The translations under genes and the position numbers were made by a program. From contig DRFO01000020.1 of the NCBI GenBank assembly GCA_011050525.1, positions 62,001 to 126,000 of the forward strand: 64,000 bases of DNA. The letters run 5' to 3'. This document shows, in pieces, positions 27,075-37,652 of the stretch. This DNA is from Halopseudomonas xinjiangensis. GTDB taxonomy: Bacteria; Pseudomonadota; Gammaproteobacteria; Pseudomonadales; Pseudomonadaceae. The notes below the pieces were generated by a model. It saw only the letters and a list, made by a program, of their open reading frames with translations, had not been told where the DNA came from and did no database searches. Within the stretch, counting starts at the first letter, position 1. Each line of letters begins with the position of its first letter.

Positions 27075-28661
27075 TCAGTGGTGCTCACGGGTAGCGCGGA
27101 ACTTGATCTCAGGCCAGCGCTCCGCGGTCAGATTCAGATTGACGCGGGTGGGGGCCAGGTAGGTCAGATGCCCGCCGCCATCGATGGCTAGGTTTTCCAT
27201 GGCTTTGTTTTTGAACTCTTCCAGCTTCTTTTTATCACCTGATTCAATCCAGCGCGCTGACCAGACATTCACAGGTTCATACAGACATTCGACCTTGTAT
27301 TCCTCTTTCAGGCGACTGGCTACCACGTCAAACTGGAGCACACCCACCGCCCCCAGAATGATGTCGTTGCTGCGTTGTGGGAAGAAAACCTGGGTTGCGC
27401 CTTCCTCCGCCAATTCCTGCAAGCCTTGGCGTAGTTGTTTGGACTTCAGCGGATCCTTCAGCCGGACACGACGAAACAGTTCGGGTGCGAAATGGGGGAT
27501 GCCAGTGAACCCGACACTCTCCCCCTGGGTAAAGGTATCACCAATCTGAATGGTGCCATGGTTGTGCAAGCCGATGATATCCCCGGCCCAGGCTTCTTCG
27601 AGATGCTCGCGTTCGGCGGCGAAGAAGGTCAGAGCATCCGCTATGCGGACCTCCTTGCCGGTGCGTACGTGAAAAAGCTTCATGCCCTTGTCGTAACGGC
27701 CTGAACAGATGCGCATGAAGGCAATACGGTCACGGTGCCTGGGGTCCATATTCGCCTGGATCTTGAAGACGAAGCCGGAGAAAGTCTCTTCGGTCGGCTG
27801 AACGCTACGCTCATGGGCCGGGCGTGATAGCGGCGCCGGGGCCCAATCGACTATTGCGTTAAGGACCTGCTCCACGCCGAAATTGCCCAGCGCCGTACCA
27901 AAAAATACCGGCGTCATCTCGCCCTTGAGGAAAGCCTCCCGCTCGAACTCATGACAGGCGCCCTGGACCAGCTCCAGCTCGTCGACGAAGCTGTCGTAAA
28001 GATCCTTGAGGTGTTCCCGCGCTTCATCCGAGTCGAGCTTCTGGATGATCCGCGCTTCGGTCCGCTCGTGCCCGTGGCCTGGTTCATAGACGATGATGTA
28101 ATCGTTGGCCAGATGATAGACGCCCTTGAAATCCCGATAACAGCCAATGGGCCAGGTAATCGGTGCGGCCTTGATCTTCAGCACGGCTTCGATTTCATCG
28201 AGGAGTTCAATCGGGTCGCGAATGTCACGGTCCAGCTTGTTGATGAAGCTGACGATAGGCGTATCGCGCAGGCGACAGACTTCCATCAAGGCGATGGTGC
28301 GTGGCTCGACGCCCTTGCCGCCGTCCAGCACCATCAGCGCGGAATCGACCGCTGTCAATGTCCGGTAAGTGTCTTCGGAGAAATCCTCGTGGCCCGGTGT
28401 ATCCAGCAGGTTGATCATGCTGTTGCGATAGGGGAACTGCATAACCGATGTGGTTACCGAGATGCCCCGTTGCTTTTCCATTGCCATCCAGTCGGACGTC
28501 GCATGCCGGTCGGATTTGCGCGCCTTGACCGTGCCCGCCACGCTGATTGCCTGGCCCATCAGCAGCAGCCGCTCGGTGATGGTGGTCTTGCCGGCATCAG
28601 GGTGGGAAATGATCGCAAAGGTACGGCGCTTGGCGACTTCTCTTTCGGTAACGTTGGACAT
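27075..28661 (-). CDS. prfC: Peptide chain release factor 3
   Basis: GTPase that removes RF1/RF2 from the ribosome after termination. G-motifs SHPDAGKTT (P-loop, about residues 19-27), DTPGHEDF and NKLDRD are canonical, and the RF3-specific [17 protein letters not shown] and [12 protein letters not shown] stretches are present. 528 aa, normal length. Monocistronic between a convergent hypothetical gene and the upstream c-di-GMP gene (123-bp gap). Confidence 0.97.
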   Translation of the reverse strand: MSNVTEREVAKRRTFAIISHPDAGKTTITERLLLMGQAISVAGTVKARKSDRHATSDWMAMEKQRGISVTTSVMQFPYRNSMINLLDTPGHEDFSEDTYRTLTAVDSALMVLDGGKGVEPRTIALMEVCRLRDTPIVSFINKLDRDIRDPIELLDEIEAVLKIKAAPITWPIGCYRDFKGVYHLANDYIIVYEPGHGHERTEARIIQKLDSDEAREHLKDLYDSFVDELELVQGACHEFEREAFLKGEMTPVFFGTALGNFGVEQVLNAIVDWAPAPLSRPAHERSVQPTEETFSGFVFKIQANMDPRHRDRIAFMRICSGRYDKGMKLFHVRTGKEVRIADALTFFAAEREHLEEAWAGDIIGLHNHGTIQIGDTFTQGESVGFTGIPHFAPELFRRVRLKDPLKSKQLRQGLQELAEEGATQVFFPQRSNDIILGAVGVLQFDVVASRLKEEYKVECLYEPVNVWSARWIESGDKKKLEEFKNKAMENLAIDGGGHLTYLAPTRVNLNLTAERWPEIKFRATREHH

Positions 28662-28784
28662 AATCTGCTGTTCGGCTTTTTCAGGCGAGAGCGCTGGCAG
28701 CGCTGAGCTGCAGAACCCTGCAAAATGGATGAAATCGGCGCATATTGTCGCGGATAAGGCAGGCCAAACAAAGCAAAAAATTGA

Positions 28785-31700
28785 TCAGCGCGCTGCGGAA
28801 GGGCCAAGCGTCAGATCGTCGATCATTACCTGTTCGCCAAGCTGGTAGCCCTGCGCATAATCGACGCCTATTTCGGTTACCGCGTCGAGAATGTCCTCGC
28901 TGGATACGTATTCGGCGATGATCTTCTTGTTAAGAAAATGGCCCATCTCGGTGATGGATCTCACCAGCGCATAATCGATGGCGTCGGTGGCAATGTTGGT
29001 CACGAAGGAGCCGTCGATCTTGATGAAATCCACCGGTAGCCGTTTCAGATAGGAGAAGGATGACTGCCCCACACCGAAATCGTCCAGGGAAAATCGACAA
29101 CCGATTCCGCGCATCTCGTTGATGAAATCGGCGGCGTCTTCCAGATTGGCCACGGCGATGGTTTCGGTAATTTCGAAAATGAGCTTCTCGCGGGGTACCT
29201 GATAGCGCACCAGGGCGTCGAAGATGAAATCAAGGAAGGACTCGTCATTGAGCGAATGCCCCGACAGGTTGATTGAAAACCCGCCGAAATATTTGAGGTC
29301 CTGCAGGTTGTCCTGCATCCATCGCAGCACGTTTTCGATTACCCAGCGATCGACTGCGCCCATTCGGTTGAATTCTTCGGCAGCCTTGATGAAATCGGCG
29401 GGGGGCAAGTGTTCGCCATTTTCATCGATTACGGTCAGCAACACCTCGTAGTGCATCAAGGCCGAACTGTTGGTGCCAACCGGTGCGATTTTCTGGCAGC
29501 GGATCTTCAGGTTGTCCTCATCCAGTGCCCGATTGATCCGGGTCACCCACGACATTACTTCGTCGCGCTCTTCCAGGCGCGTGTCGCCGGGAAAGACTAC
29601 CTGAATCTCCTTGTGCCCGGATTTCTTGCAGATCTCAGCGGCAGCCTCCACGGACCTAAGCAGTTCCATGACGCGCTCATTGGTGTGGTCGAAGCCGACG
29701 AGCGCCACCACCGTCTGGATAACGAAGCTCTGGTCGCCATGTTGGAAGCGTCTGGCCTCAATGTCGGCCTTGAGCTCGGAGGCCAGTATATAGCCGTCCT
29801 GTTCAACATCCATGGGTACCAGCAGGGCGAACTCCGCTGCGCCGATCCGGCCAACCACGGCAGCGTCATCCACAAAATTCTTGAGTCGCATCGACAGATC
29901 GCAGAGCAGCCGGTCTCCGGCTTCGTATCCACAGGTATTGTTGATGAGTTTGAATTGCAGCACGTCAATAAAAATCAGCGTATGCCGGCACTGGGTTTCC
30001 CTTGCCTTGGCTACGCTTTGGGCCAGGCAGTTGGAAAACTCCTTGCGGGTACGCAGGCCCGTGAGCTGGTCATGGGAAGCGTCGAATGCGAGCTTCTCAT
30101 AGATCCGCTGCACCAGGGTGTCGAGACCTTGCTCTACCGCAGGCAGCGCGGCCTGATCGCAAATCACCAGTGTGCCTTTCTGCAGCCTCGAAGCGACCTC
30201 CTGGAGGGACAGCTCCGCTACTTTCATCCCATGCTGGTTGGCGAAAACATACAGATTGAAGTCATCTGCGACCCAGGCCAGCTGATACAGAGAGGGGAAG
30301 GCCGGCTGGGCAAGATTCTCCAGCCACTGGCCCTTTTTCAGACTTTTTGCTCGCTTCAGCCAGCGCTGCGCGGCCTTGTCGGTCTCGTTTGCAATGTTGA
30401 CCTGGTTCGCCTCGGCGCGAATGTGCTCGGGCGTACTTTGATAAGCTACCAACGGGGCGGCAGGCGCTGTTCCGTCAATCAGCTGTTCCAGGCTGGAAAC
30501 GATAGCGTGATGATTGCCCGCGACATCATGCACCTTCGACAATCCCTTGCTGACCAGTCTCGACAGGGCATCGGTTTTCAGCAATCTTTCGACCCGGGTG
30601 TCAGCATTCGGGACGATGCGCGCGATCAACTGATCGATGATCTCGAGGGTAAGGTCCCAGGATCGGCTGTCGTCACCCTCCCGAAAAAGACACAACATCA
30701 TCAGGTCTTTCCAGCCATGCTCGATCAGGTCAATCAACGGCTGCGGTACCGGCGGTGAAACCAGGCGCTTGATCAGTTCCAGCTCAACCAGGTGGCTGGC
30801 TTGCCGGATGCGCTGTTGTCCTTCGCACGCCTCGGTTACCCGCATCAGATTGCGGTCGACCAGATGCTTTTCCTTGGCTACAAGTTGATCAAGGATCAAC
30901 AACGCCTTATTGAAGCCTTGGTCGTCACTGCTCTCGAGAATGGAAGCGATGGATTTGAGGATGGCCGCTTTGTTGCTGCTCGAATGCAGGCTATTGCGGT
31001 CGGAGAGCAGCGCAAGGTGGTTCACTGCCTGGCGAGCCGGATGAAACTCCGCCGTGAACAGGTTGGGATCTTTCAGCATGACCCGCAACAGAGGTACCTC
31101 CAGCTTGCGCAACTCTTCGCGAAGCTCATCCACAACAGTAGGGCCACGGACGATATTATCGAACAGGTTCTCGATCATATCAGCCGAATCCTGTTCGAAT
31201 TCGGACAATGGGGTGTCCGGATCGCTGGAGCGCATCAGTTGATTCTTCAGCGCGCCGGGTCGGTTGAGACCATTGCTGCCTTGCAACAACCGATGTTGCA
31301 AGGCGTGCAGCCCATGCAAGGTTGAATCGTTTACTACCGAGGCCTGGGCGGGTCCGCTGTCCAGCGCACCGAGCTGGCTGGAATCACCTGACACCACCTT
31401 TTTGTGGGCAGCCCACAGACGGGTCGCCGTGTTGAAAGCGGTACTGGTCCGCTTGGGGTCGGTTGCCTGGACGGCGGGAATGCTGGATGTCCGGTCAGTC
31501 GTATTCGGTCCGGCGGGCGCCTGGGCCGGGTCGCTGGCGCCAGGTCCGCCGGACTGTGGCGCCGATGCCTGTGGCGCCTGCGCCACGTTGGTATCCCGGC
31601 GCTGCTGTAGGGTCTGGGCCGTAAGGAACTGGGCTACGTCTATATCAGGCAGTACCCCGGCATTGATGAAAAGGCGGTTAAGCTGACCATACGCCAGATC

Positions 31701-32651
31701 CATCCGGGCCAGCACGACTTCATATAACACCTTGAACGCCACCATCTGGACTTTTCCCGTCATCCGCAGATTTTTCGCGGCTTCGGCAAACGCATAGGAC
31801 ACTGCAGCAGGGGAGTAAGGGTTATAACACTGAGAAGCCCCAGGCTGACCAAAAGCAGCATCAAATCTCAGCTGCAGCTCAATGAGGTATTCGCGCTGGA
31901 TTATTTCGGCCTTGGATATGGCTTTTCGAATAACCAGCCAGTCTTCAAACTCGTTTTTTTCAATCAACGACAGCGCCGGCCGGTCCCCCCTGTTCTTTCC
32001 AGCCTGTACATCTTCGACATAACGGTTATTCGCAACATCGGTGGCGTCGAGAAAAATTCGGGCCTTGATTGCACTCCCGATGTCGGGTTGCTGCTTTCTC
32101 AGCAATGCAAGAGTGTCGAAGAAGGGTTGCTGGGCTGTCTGGGACCTCTGTCGGTCAGCTTCATCGAGCAGGGCGCTTTTCAGCGCTTCGAAAAAAGCTG
32201 GCAGGTGATTATCCAGGAACTGGGCTATCCGGGAATTGTTTTCCTGGATGAGCTTGATCTTGCTAGCGGAATCAAGCAGCGCCTTGCCGGCAACGCTGCT
32301 CTCATTGGCGGCAGCTTTCGCTGTGGGAATAAGTCCGACTGCCTGTTGCATATCGATTACAAAATGCGGAGTCATGTGGGACAGGCGCAGGCCGAGCCCC
32401 TGCTTTGAAATATGAACGACCGTTACGTCGACCACTACTCGCCGGCCCGGAAGCTGAAAGCTGACCATGCCCAGGTTTCTCGTTTGCTCCAGCAACGACT
32501 TTATGGCGCCTGATTGACGGGCACCATTAAGCTTGATCAGCATTCCACCCTGGCTATAGTCGCTGATCACGCAGCCAAAGCTGGTTCCTGGCCCTACGCT
32601 GAAAGCACCGTCTATAGAGGCTGCCTGGCGCAGGAACTGTCTTTTTTCCAC
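28785..32651 (-). CDS. PilZ-DUF1631-GGDEF-EAL c-di-GMP protein
   Basis: 1288-aa multidomain protein. Residues about 1-95 form a PilZ domain with both c-di-GMP motifs: RxxxR (RQFLR, 4-8) and DxSxxG (DYSQGG). Residues about 120-800 match DUF1631. A GGDEF domain (about 870-1020) follows with a degenerate active site, GAAEF in place of GGDEF, so cyclase activity is unlikely. The C-terminal EAL domain keeps the catalytic set: EVL, INLSG (N), FEITET (E), DDFG, IKIDG (K), AEYVSSE (E) and QGYQLG (Q). It therefore probably senses c-di-GMP by PilZ and hydrolyses it by EAL. No transmembrane segment; cytoplasmic. Monocistronic. Confidence 0.88.
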   Translation of the reverse strand: MEKRQFLRQAASIDGAFSVGPGTSFGCVISDYSQGGMLIKLNGARQSGAIKSLLEQTRNLGMVSFQLPGRRVVVDVTVVHISKQGLGLRLSHMTPHFVIDMQQAVGLIPTAKAAANESSVAGKALLDSASKIKLIQENNSRIAQFLDNHLPAFFEALKSALLDEADRQRSQTAQQPFFDTLALLRKQQPDIGSAIKARIFLDATDVANNRYVEDVQAGKNRGDRPALSLIEKNEFEDWLVIRKAISKAEIIQREYLIELQLRFDAAFGQPGASQCYNPYSPAAVSYAFAEAAKNLRMTGKVQMVAFKVLYEVVLARMDLAYGQLNRLFINAGVLPDIDVAQFLTAQTLQQRRDTNVAQAPQASAPQSGGPGASDPAQAPAGPNTTDRTSSIPAVQATDPKRTSTAFNTATRLWAAHKKVVSGDSSQLGALDSGPAQASVVNDSTLHGLHALQHRLLQGSNGLNRPGALKNQLMRSSDPDTPLSEFEQDSADMIENLFDNIVRGPTVVDELREELRKLEVPLLRVMLKDPNLFTAEFHPARQAVNHLALLSDRNSLHSSSNKAAILKSIASILESSDDQGFNKALLILDQLVAKEKHLVDRNLMRVTEACEGQQRIRQASHLVELELIKRLVSPPVPQPLIDLIEHGWKDLMMLCLFREGDDSRSWDLTLEIIDQLIARIVPNADTRVERLLKTDALSRLVSKGLSKVHDVAGNHHAIVSSLEQLIDGTAPAAPLVAYQSTPEHIRAEANQVNIANETDKAAQRWLKRAKSLKKGQWLENLAQPAFPSLYQLAWVADDFNLYVFANQHGMKVAELSLQEVASRLQKGTLVICDQAALPAVEQGLDTLVQRIYEKLAFDASHDQLTGLRTRKEFSNCLAQSVAKARETQCRHTLIFIDVLQFKLINNTCGYEAGDRLLCDLSMRLKNFVDDAAVVGRIGAAEFALLVPMDVEQDGYILASELKADIEARRFQHGDQSFVIQTVVALVGFDHTNERVMELLRSVEAAAEICKKSGHKEIQVVFPGDTRLEERDEVMSWVTRINRALDEDNLKIRCQKIAPVGTNSSALMHYEVLLTVIDENGEHLPPADFIKAAEEFNRMGAVDRWVIENVLRWMQDNLQDLKYFGGFSINLSGHSLNDESFLDFIFDALVRYQVPREKLIFEITETIAVANLEDAADFINEMRGIGCRFSLDDFGVGQSSFSYLKRLPVDFIKIDGSFVTNIATDAIDYALVRSITEMGHFLNKKIIAEYVSSEDILDAVTEIGVDYAQGYQLGEQVMIDDLTLGPSAAR

Positions 32652-32826
32652 GGCGGCAACTTCCTCGCTCCAACCACCAATATTTATCTGCCAAGCTTAG
32701 ACGGAATGACGTCACATTGCACTGCATCAATAGTAGGAAAGCTTTGATCTTGACGCATCTGTGAGGTCGTGCGCAGTTGTGGAACCAGGGTGTTTGGAAT
32801 GTTCGATTTCTGGCCAGATTGAACGG

Positions 32827-34362
32827 CTAGGCTTGCTCGGCTTTGATTTGAGTCACCTGGGAAACGTTCAGGCTACGCAGTTCATCCATATAATCCTGCA
32901 ATGGTCGCGTGTCGGTATGCTGCAGATGAAGCCCTAGCTTGGTGCGCCGCCAGATAACGTCCTCCACCGTTTGTGCCCATTCGTGGGTTACCAGATATCT
33001 GATCTCGCAGGCATAGAGCGTGTCGCCAAACCAATTTCCCAGGTCTTCAAGTGAATGACAACCTTCAAGGATGACCTCGGTCAGCGTGCCGTAGGTGCGG
33101 ACGAAGCGGCGGATGATACTGTTCGGTAGCCAGGCGTAGCGCGCGCGGTAACGCTCCTGCAACTCGTTATGAGAGGTGAAGTCTCCACCCGGCAAGGCAT
33201 TGTGGCGAGTCCAGGCAGGGCCGGCTTTGGGAAAGAATTTGCAAAGGCTGTCGGTGGCGGCTTCAGCGAGCTTGCGATAGGTGGTTATTTTACCGCCGAA
33301 CACGGAAAGAAGGGGTGCCTTGCCGGGCTGGATGTCCATCTCGAAGGTGTAGTCGCGAGAGGCTTTCTGGGCTGACTCCGACTCGTCGTCCATCAGGGGT
33401 CGTACGCCGGAAAAGGTCCAGACGACATCTTCGGCCGAGATCTTCCTGCGGAAGTGGCTGTTGACTACCGAGATGAGGTAGTCGGTCTCCTCGGGAGAAA
33501 TGCTGACCTGGGACGGGTCGCCCTGATAATCCACGTCGGTGGTGCCCACCAGGGAAAAGTTTTCTTCGTAGGGAATCACGAAAACGATACGGCCGTCTTC
33601 GTTCTGCAAAATATACGACTCGGCTTCCCCGTGAATGCGCGGTACGACAAGATGGCTGCCCTTGACCATGCGGATCTGTTTGGGTGATTCGACCTGAATC
33701 GTTTCAGTGAGCAAACGGCTCACCCAGGGGCCGCCCGCATTGACCAGCGTGCGGCACAGGTGAACTGTCTGCTTTCGGCTTGACTGGTCTTCCAGCGTTA
33801 CCGCCCAGAACTCCTTCTGGCGAACCGCCTTGACGCAGCGCGTTCGTGTCCTGATGGACGCGCCATGTTGCTCGGCCGCCTTGGCGGTGAGCACCACCAG
33901 GCGAGCGTCATCTACCCAACCGTCTGAGTATTCGAAGCCCCTGTTGATTGAGTTGACCATCGGGCTGCCGGGACTAAAGCGGATGCTTCTGGAGCCTGGC
34001 AGCGTTTCGCGTTTGGCGAGATGGTCATAGAGGAACAGGCCGATACGGATCATCCATGCAGGTCGCAGATGGGGTTGGTGTGGCAGACGAAACCGCATCG
34101 GCCACATGATGTGCGGTGCGTTTTTCAACAGCGACTCGCGCTCGGCCAACGCTTCGCGTACCAGACGAAACTCGTAGAACTCCAGATACCTGAGCCCTCC
34201 GTGCACCAGCTTGCTGCTGCTGGATGAGGTGGCCGAGGCCAGGTCATTCATTTCGCAGAGAAGCACTTTCAACCCGCGGCCAGCGGCATCCAGAGCGATT
34301 CCCGCACCGTTCACCCCACCACCGACGACGATAAGGTCGTGAATTTCGTGACTTGAGGGCAT
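32827..34362 (-). CDS. glpD: Aerobic glycerol-3-phosphate dehydrogenase
   Basis: FAD-dependent membrane-associated enzyme oxidising glycerol-3-phosphate to dihydroxyacetone phosphate and feeding electrons to quinone. FAD motif VVGGGVNGAGIALDAAGRG at residues 12-30, then SSSSKLVHGGLRYLE, GGPWVSRL and the C-terminal DUF-like cap (RYLVTHEWAQTVEDVIWRRTKLGL). 511 aa, normal. GAGGAG lies upstream of ATG 34362. It is downstream of glpR on the same strand, with a 197-bp AT-rich gap holding GlpR-type half-sites, so it has its own regulated promoter. Confidence 0.97.
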   Translation of the reverse strand: MPSSHEIHDLIVVGGGVNGAGIALDAAGRGLKVLLCEMNDLASATSSSSSKLVHGGLRYLEFYEFRLVREALAERESLLKNAPHIMWPMRFRLPHQPHLRPAWMIRIGLFLYDHLAKRETLPGSRSIRFSPGSPMVNSINRGFEYSDGWVDDARLVVLTAKAAEQHGASIRTRTRCVKAVRQKEFWAVTLEDQSSRKQTVHLCRTLVNAGGPWVSRLLTETIQVESPKQIRMVKGSHLVVPRIHGEAESYILQNEDGRIVFVIPYEENFSLVGTTDVDYQGDPSQVSISPEETDYLISVVNSHFRRKISAEDVVWTFSGVRPLMDDESESAQKASRDYTFEMDIQPGKAPLLSVFGGKITTYRKLAEAATDSLCKFFPKAGPAWTRHNALPGGDFTSHNELQERYRARYAWLPNSIIRRFVRTYGTLTEVILEGCHSLEDLGNWFGDTLYACEIRYLVTHEWAQTVEDVIWRRTKLGLHLQHTDTRPLQDYMDELRSLNVSQVTQIKAEQA

Positions 34363-34404
34363 GCCTGGCTATCTCCTCAGCGGCTGATCGGAAGTTGCGA
34401 CTTA

Positions 34405-34520
34405 CCCACTATAATATTCGAAAAGGAAAACAATCAATCATAAACGAAAATATTATCGAAATATCAGGCGATATTGTCCGCCAAGTCGAAAATAGTATTA
34501 ATTTACGAACGAAAGAGCGA
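34405..34520 (-). promoter_or_regulatory. glpD promoter region with TTCG/CGAA half-sites
   Basis: This AT-rich stretch upstream of glpD contains several TTCG/CGAA half-sites of the GlpR operator: ATATTCGAAAAGG (34415), AACGAAAATATTATCGAAAT (34443) and ACGAACGAAAG (34505). None is a perfect TTCG-N4-CGAA. Read on the minus strand, TATTAT (opposite 34411-34416) could be the -10, with the first half-site beside it. Repression of glpD by GlpR is known in other bacteria. Confidence 0.5.
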
Positions 34521-34559
34521 ATTCAGAAAAAGCTGCGCTCGGTGGCAATCTTGTGTGGG

Positions 34560-35318
34560 TCAGACCACGTGAAGTTCGACCTCACTGTCTCTTAGCATCT
34601 GGCGGATGTCGACGTGGGGCGCCTGGTCGGTGAAGAAATGATCCGCCTGGGTAATGTCTCCAAGTCTTACCATCGCGTTACGTCCGAACTTGGTATGGTC
34701 GGCGGCCAGTATTACCTGGCGGGAATTGGCGATGATCGTCTGTGCTACGCGCACTTCCCGGTAATCAAAATCCAGCAGTGATCCGTCGGCATGAATACCG
34801 CTGATGCCGATGATGCCAAAGTCCATCTTGAACTGATTGATGAAGTCGCGGGTTGCCTCGCCGACGATGCCGCCGTCGCGGTTCCGCACTTCACCCCCGG
34901 CGATGATGACATTGAAGTCTTCCTTGGCACTGAGGATGGTCGCAACGTGCAGGTTGTTGGTGACGATGCGCAGATTACGGTGCCCAAGCAGCGCCCTGGC
35001 GATGGTTTCGGTGGTGGTGCCGATGTTGATGAACAGCGAAGCGCCGTCGGGAATCATTTTCACCAGTTCGTTGGCGATTTTTTCCTTGGCCTCCAGGTCC
35101 ATGATCTTGCGCGCCTGGTAGGCGGTGTTGACCGTACTGGAATCAACGCCTGCGCCGCCATGGTGTCGGCGCAGCAGGTTCTGTTTGGCCAGCAGGTTCA
35201 GGTCGCGCCGGATGGTCTGTGGCGTTACATCAAAATGTTCCACCAGTTCGTCAATAGTAACGAATCCGGATTTCTGAACCAGCTCGAGTATCAGGTCCTG
35301 CCTACGTCTCTGAGTCAT
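34560..35318 (-). CDS. glpR: GlpR, DeoR-family glycerol-3-phosphate repressor
   Basis: 252-aa DeoR-type repressor released by glycerol-3-phosphate. N-terminal helix-turn-helix (ELVEHFDVTPQTIRRDLNLLAK, about residues 22-43) and C-terminal sugar-phosphate-binding domain (SLFINIGTTTETIARAL ... IIAGGEVRNRDGGIVG ... ADHTKFGR). The ORF track begins at 35375, but ATG 35318 (MTQRRRQDLI) follows AAGGAAGG and matches the family. It lies between the sigma-54 activator and glpD, and its predicted operators occur before glpD, before glpS and before glpV. Confidence 0.95.
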   Translation of the reverse strand: MTQRRRQDLILELVQKSGFVTIDELVEHFDVTPQTIRRDLNLLAKQNLLRRHHGGAGVDSSTVNTAYQARKIMDLEAKEKIANELVKMIPDGASLFINIGTTTETIARALLGHRNLRIVTNNLHVATILSAKEDFNVIIAGGEVRNRDGGIVGEATRDFINQFKMDFGIIGISGIHADGSLLDFDYREVRVAQTIIANSRQVILAADHTKFGRNAMVRLGDITQADHFFTDQAPHVDIRQMLRDSEVELHVV

Positions 35319-35526
35319 GCCCTGCACCTTCCTTAAACAAGGTCGCCGAATGCGTCCGGCCTGGCTGCCTGCCAATGGTGCGGGACATTACGCGCGGCAT
35401 AGGGTCCTTGCAACAGGGCAGGCCAAGTGCATCGAATTATTACATAGTTTATTTCTGTGAAATGCCTTCCGGAAGTGATGGGCTCTTCTGTTGATGTCGG
35501 TCAGATCGAAGTGTCCCCTCGACGTG

Positions 35527-37392
35527 TCAGCGCAGCCCGTGCTCCTTGAGGCGCTTGTAAACGGTATTGCGGCTGACGCTCAGCTCGCGGGCCACACGCG
35601 AAACGTTGCCCTGGCACTTGCGAAACAGCGAGGGCACGTCTTCCGTCGGGCTGGCGCAGATAGGAATGGCGTCTTTCGGTAACGGTGGCTGGCTGGCATG
35701 GGGGCTGGTTTCTTCCAGGTCGGTAAAGAAATCATCGGGCAGATGCCAGCGCTCCAGCGGCTGGTCTCCCGCCATGGCCAGGCCAACCTGGAGCACATTG
35801 ATCAACTGTCGGATGTTGCCGGGCCACGGGTGCTGCTCGAAGAGCCGCAAGATGCTATCTGCAAGCGCATATTTCCCAGGCGCCTCGCTGTAAAACGCAT
35901 GTAGTTGCCGGAACAGTTCGGTCTTGTCGGTGCGGTGCCGCAGGGGTGGGAGTTCAAGATTAAGCCCATTGATGCGATAGAAAAGGTCCCGCCTGAAGGC
36001 GCCTTCGGCAACCTGTTGACGCAGGCTGCGGTTGGTAGCGGTGATCAGCCTGATGTCGACCGGATACGCCTCGGTTGATCCCAGTGGGGTGACCGTGCGC
36101 TCCTGCAGAACTCGCAACAGGCGCGCCTGTGCGCTTAGCGGCATTTCGCCAATCTCATCCAGGAAAAGCGTACCCCCGTGCGCCTTGCGGATCAGACCGC
36201 TGGCGCCCTTGTTGCTCGCACCGGTGAAGGCGCCGCGCTCGTAGCCGAACAGCTCCGACTCGACCAGTTCCGCCGGTATCGCTGCGCAATTGATAGCTAC
36301 CAGTGGCGATTGGCTGCGGGAGCTGCTCGAATGCAGCGCCTTGACGAAAACCTCCTTGCCTACGCCGGTTTCCCCCTGAATCAGGATGGGAATGTCTTTC
36401 TCGATGATGCGTTCAGCCTGTTGGATGCAGCGGCTGATCCTTGCATCGCCAAATCCGATGCGGGCCAGGGTAATAGCGTTGGCGGGCGCTGCCGCGACCG
36501 GCCTGTACGGCTTCGGCGGCGCTTCGGATCCGGGCACCGGCTGGGGTTTCTTTATCACGCCATAGACCGTCTGACGTTTGTTCAGCCGCAGGACGACGGG
36601 CAATTGCTCGGGCTGATTCTTCAGCCCTGGCAACGCGCTATGGAACAGCTGCTCAATGCTGCTACCGGTAGGATTGGCACCGGCCATCAGCTCAGCGCGG
36701 CGGTTGGCCGCCACCACCGTGCCCTGCTCATCGAATACCAGCAATCCCGACCACTGACTGTCGATATTGTCGAGGTTGGTGTTGAAGGTCAGCAGAAAAT
36801 GCTGGTGCCGGTAGTGCTGGATGATCAGGCGGTTTTCGATCGACTGGGACATCAGCTTCACCATGCCCAGCGTGTGAGCCTGGGGCAGGTAGGTGTCGCT
36901 GGATACATTCAGGACGCCGAGCAGCGTCCTGTCGGTATCCAGAATTGGGGCCGCTGAGCCAATCATGAAGCGGTTGCCCTTGAGAAAGTGTTCATCCCTC
37001 AGCACTTGCACTGCCTGTCCGGTAGCAATGGTAGTGCCTATGGCGTTGGTGCCATTGGCGCGTTCCTGCCAAGTGGCGCCGTGTCGAAACAGCGCCTTGT
37101 TGCACCCGTCCAGCAGGCGTTGGTCCCCCCAGTCACTCAATACCCGGCCTTCGCAATCAGCCAGCAGTATCACGCTTTTGCTGTTCGAAAGGATGCTTTC
37201 GTAATAGGGCAGAACTTCCTGACCGGTTATGTCAATGAGCGAATGGTGCCTGTTGCGGAGCAGGGGGACGTCGACTTCCTGCACCGAGCCGCCCGCAGGT
37301 TCGCTGGCGTGATCAAGGCCAAACGCTCTGCAGCGTCGCCAGGATGCTTCGATAAGAGCGCGTCGTGCCAGGCGGTTCTCTGGGGCTTTCAT
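35527..37392 (-). CDS. AcoR-like sigma-54-dependent activator
   Basis: 621-aa enhancer-binding protein: N-terminal GAF-type sensor (about 60-200; HGATWQERANGTNAIGTT is an AcoR-family signature), a middle PAS-like stretch (WSGLLVFDEQGTVVAANRRAELM), an AAA+ domain with Walker A GETGVGKE, the sigma-54-contact loop GAFTGA and Walker B GGTLFLDEIGEM, and a Fis-type helix-turn-helix at the C-terminus (GNVSRVARELSVSRNTVYKRL). It is divergent from the ABC operon, which has a sigma-54 promoter, so that operon is the likely target. The effector (glycerol, an alcohol or acetoin-like compound) is unknown. Confidence 0.93.
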   Translation of the reverse strand: MKAPENRLARRALIEASWRRCRAFGLDHASEPAGGSVQEVDVPLLRNRHHSLIDITGQEVLPYYESILSNSKSVILLADCEGRVLSDWGDQRLLDGCNKALFRHGATWQERANGTNAIGTTIATGQAVQVLRDEHFLKGNRFMIGSAAPILDTDRTLLGVLNVSSDTYLPQAHTLGMVKLMSQSIENRLIIQHYRHQHFLLTFNTNLDNIDSQWSGLLVFDEQGTVVAANRRAELMAGANPTGSSIEQLFHSALPGLKNQPEQLPVVLRLNKRQTVYGVIKKPQPVPGSEAPPKPYRPVAAAPANAITLARIGFGDARISRCIQQAERIIEKDIPILIQGETGVGKEVFVKALHSSSSRSQSPLVAINCAAIPAELVESELFGYERGAFTGASNKGASGLIRKAHGGTLFLDEIGEMPLSAQARLLRVLQERTVTPLGSTEAYPVDIRLITATNRSLRQQVAEGAFRRDLFYRINGLNLELPPLRHRTDKTELFRQLHAFYSEAPGKYALADSILRLFEQHPWPGNIRQLINVLQVGLAMAGDQPLERWHLPDDFFTDLEETSPHASQPPLPKDAIPICASPTEDVPSLFRKCQGNVSRVARELSVSRNTVYKRLKEHGLR

Positions 37393-37503
37393 TGTGGGGC
37401 CCTTGGATTTGTTTTGTTTGTTCGGAATTGAAAGCGTCGCGCGAACTTCGGCGAAACAATCCCGTTTGAGCTGTTCAGAAGTGTAGAAGAGCTTTGACTA
37501 ATT

Positions 37504-37541
37504 TGTTCATTTGCAACACAGGTCAACACATTGGATGAACA
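37504..37541 (+). promoter_or_regulatory. Inverted repeat, candidate activator site (UAS)
   Basis: TGTTCAT (37504-37510) and ATGAACA (37535-37541) are a perfect inverted pair 24 bp apart. The interval contains the direct repeat CAACACA-GG-TCAACACA. The element lies about 137-175 bp upstream of the predicted sigma-54 start site, the usual distance for an enhancer-binding protein. Confidence 0.5.
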
Positions 37542-37652
37542 ATCATTTTCGAATTTGTGCGGAATATTTATTTAGATAAACGCAATCAAAGCCGTCTTTT
37601 TGCCATTAAATTCAACGATTTGTTTGAAGCTGGAGGCTGTCGCCGGTTTCCT

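Noticed and set aside
29409-30758. 449-aa ORF antisense to the PilZ-EAL gene
   Set aside because: Long only because GC-rich coding DNA keeps the opposite frame open; no family signature.
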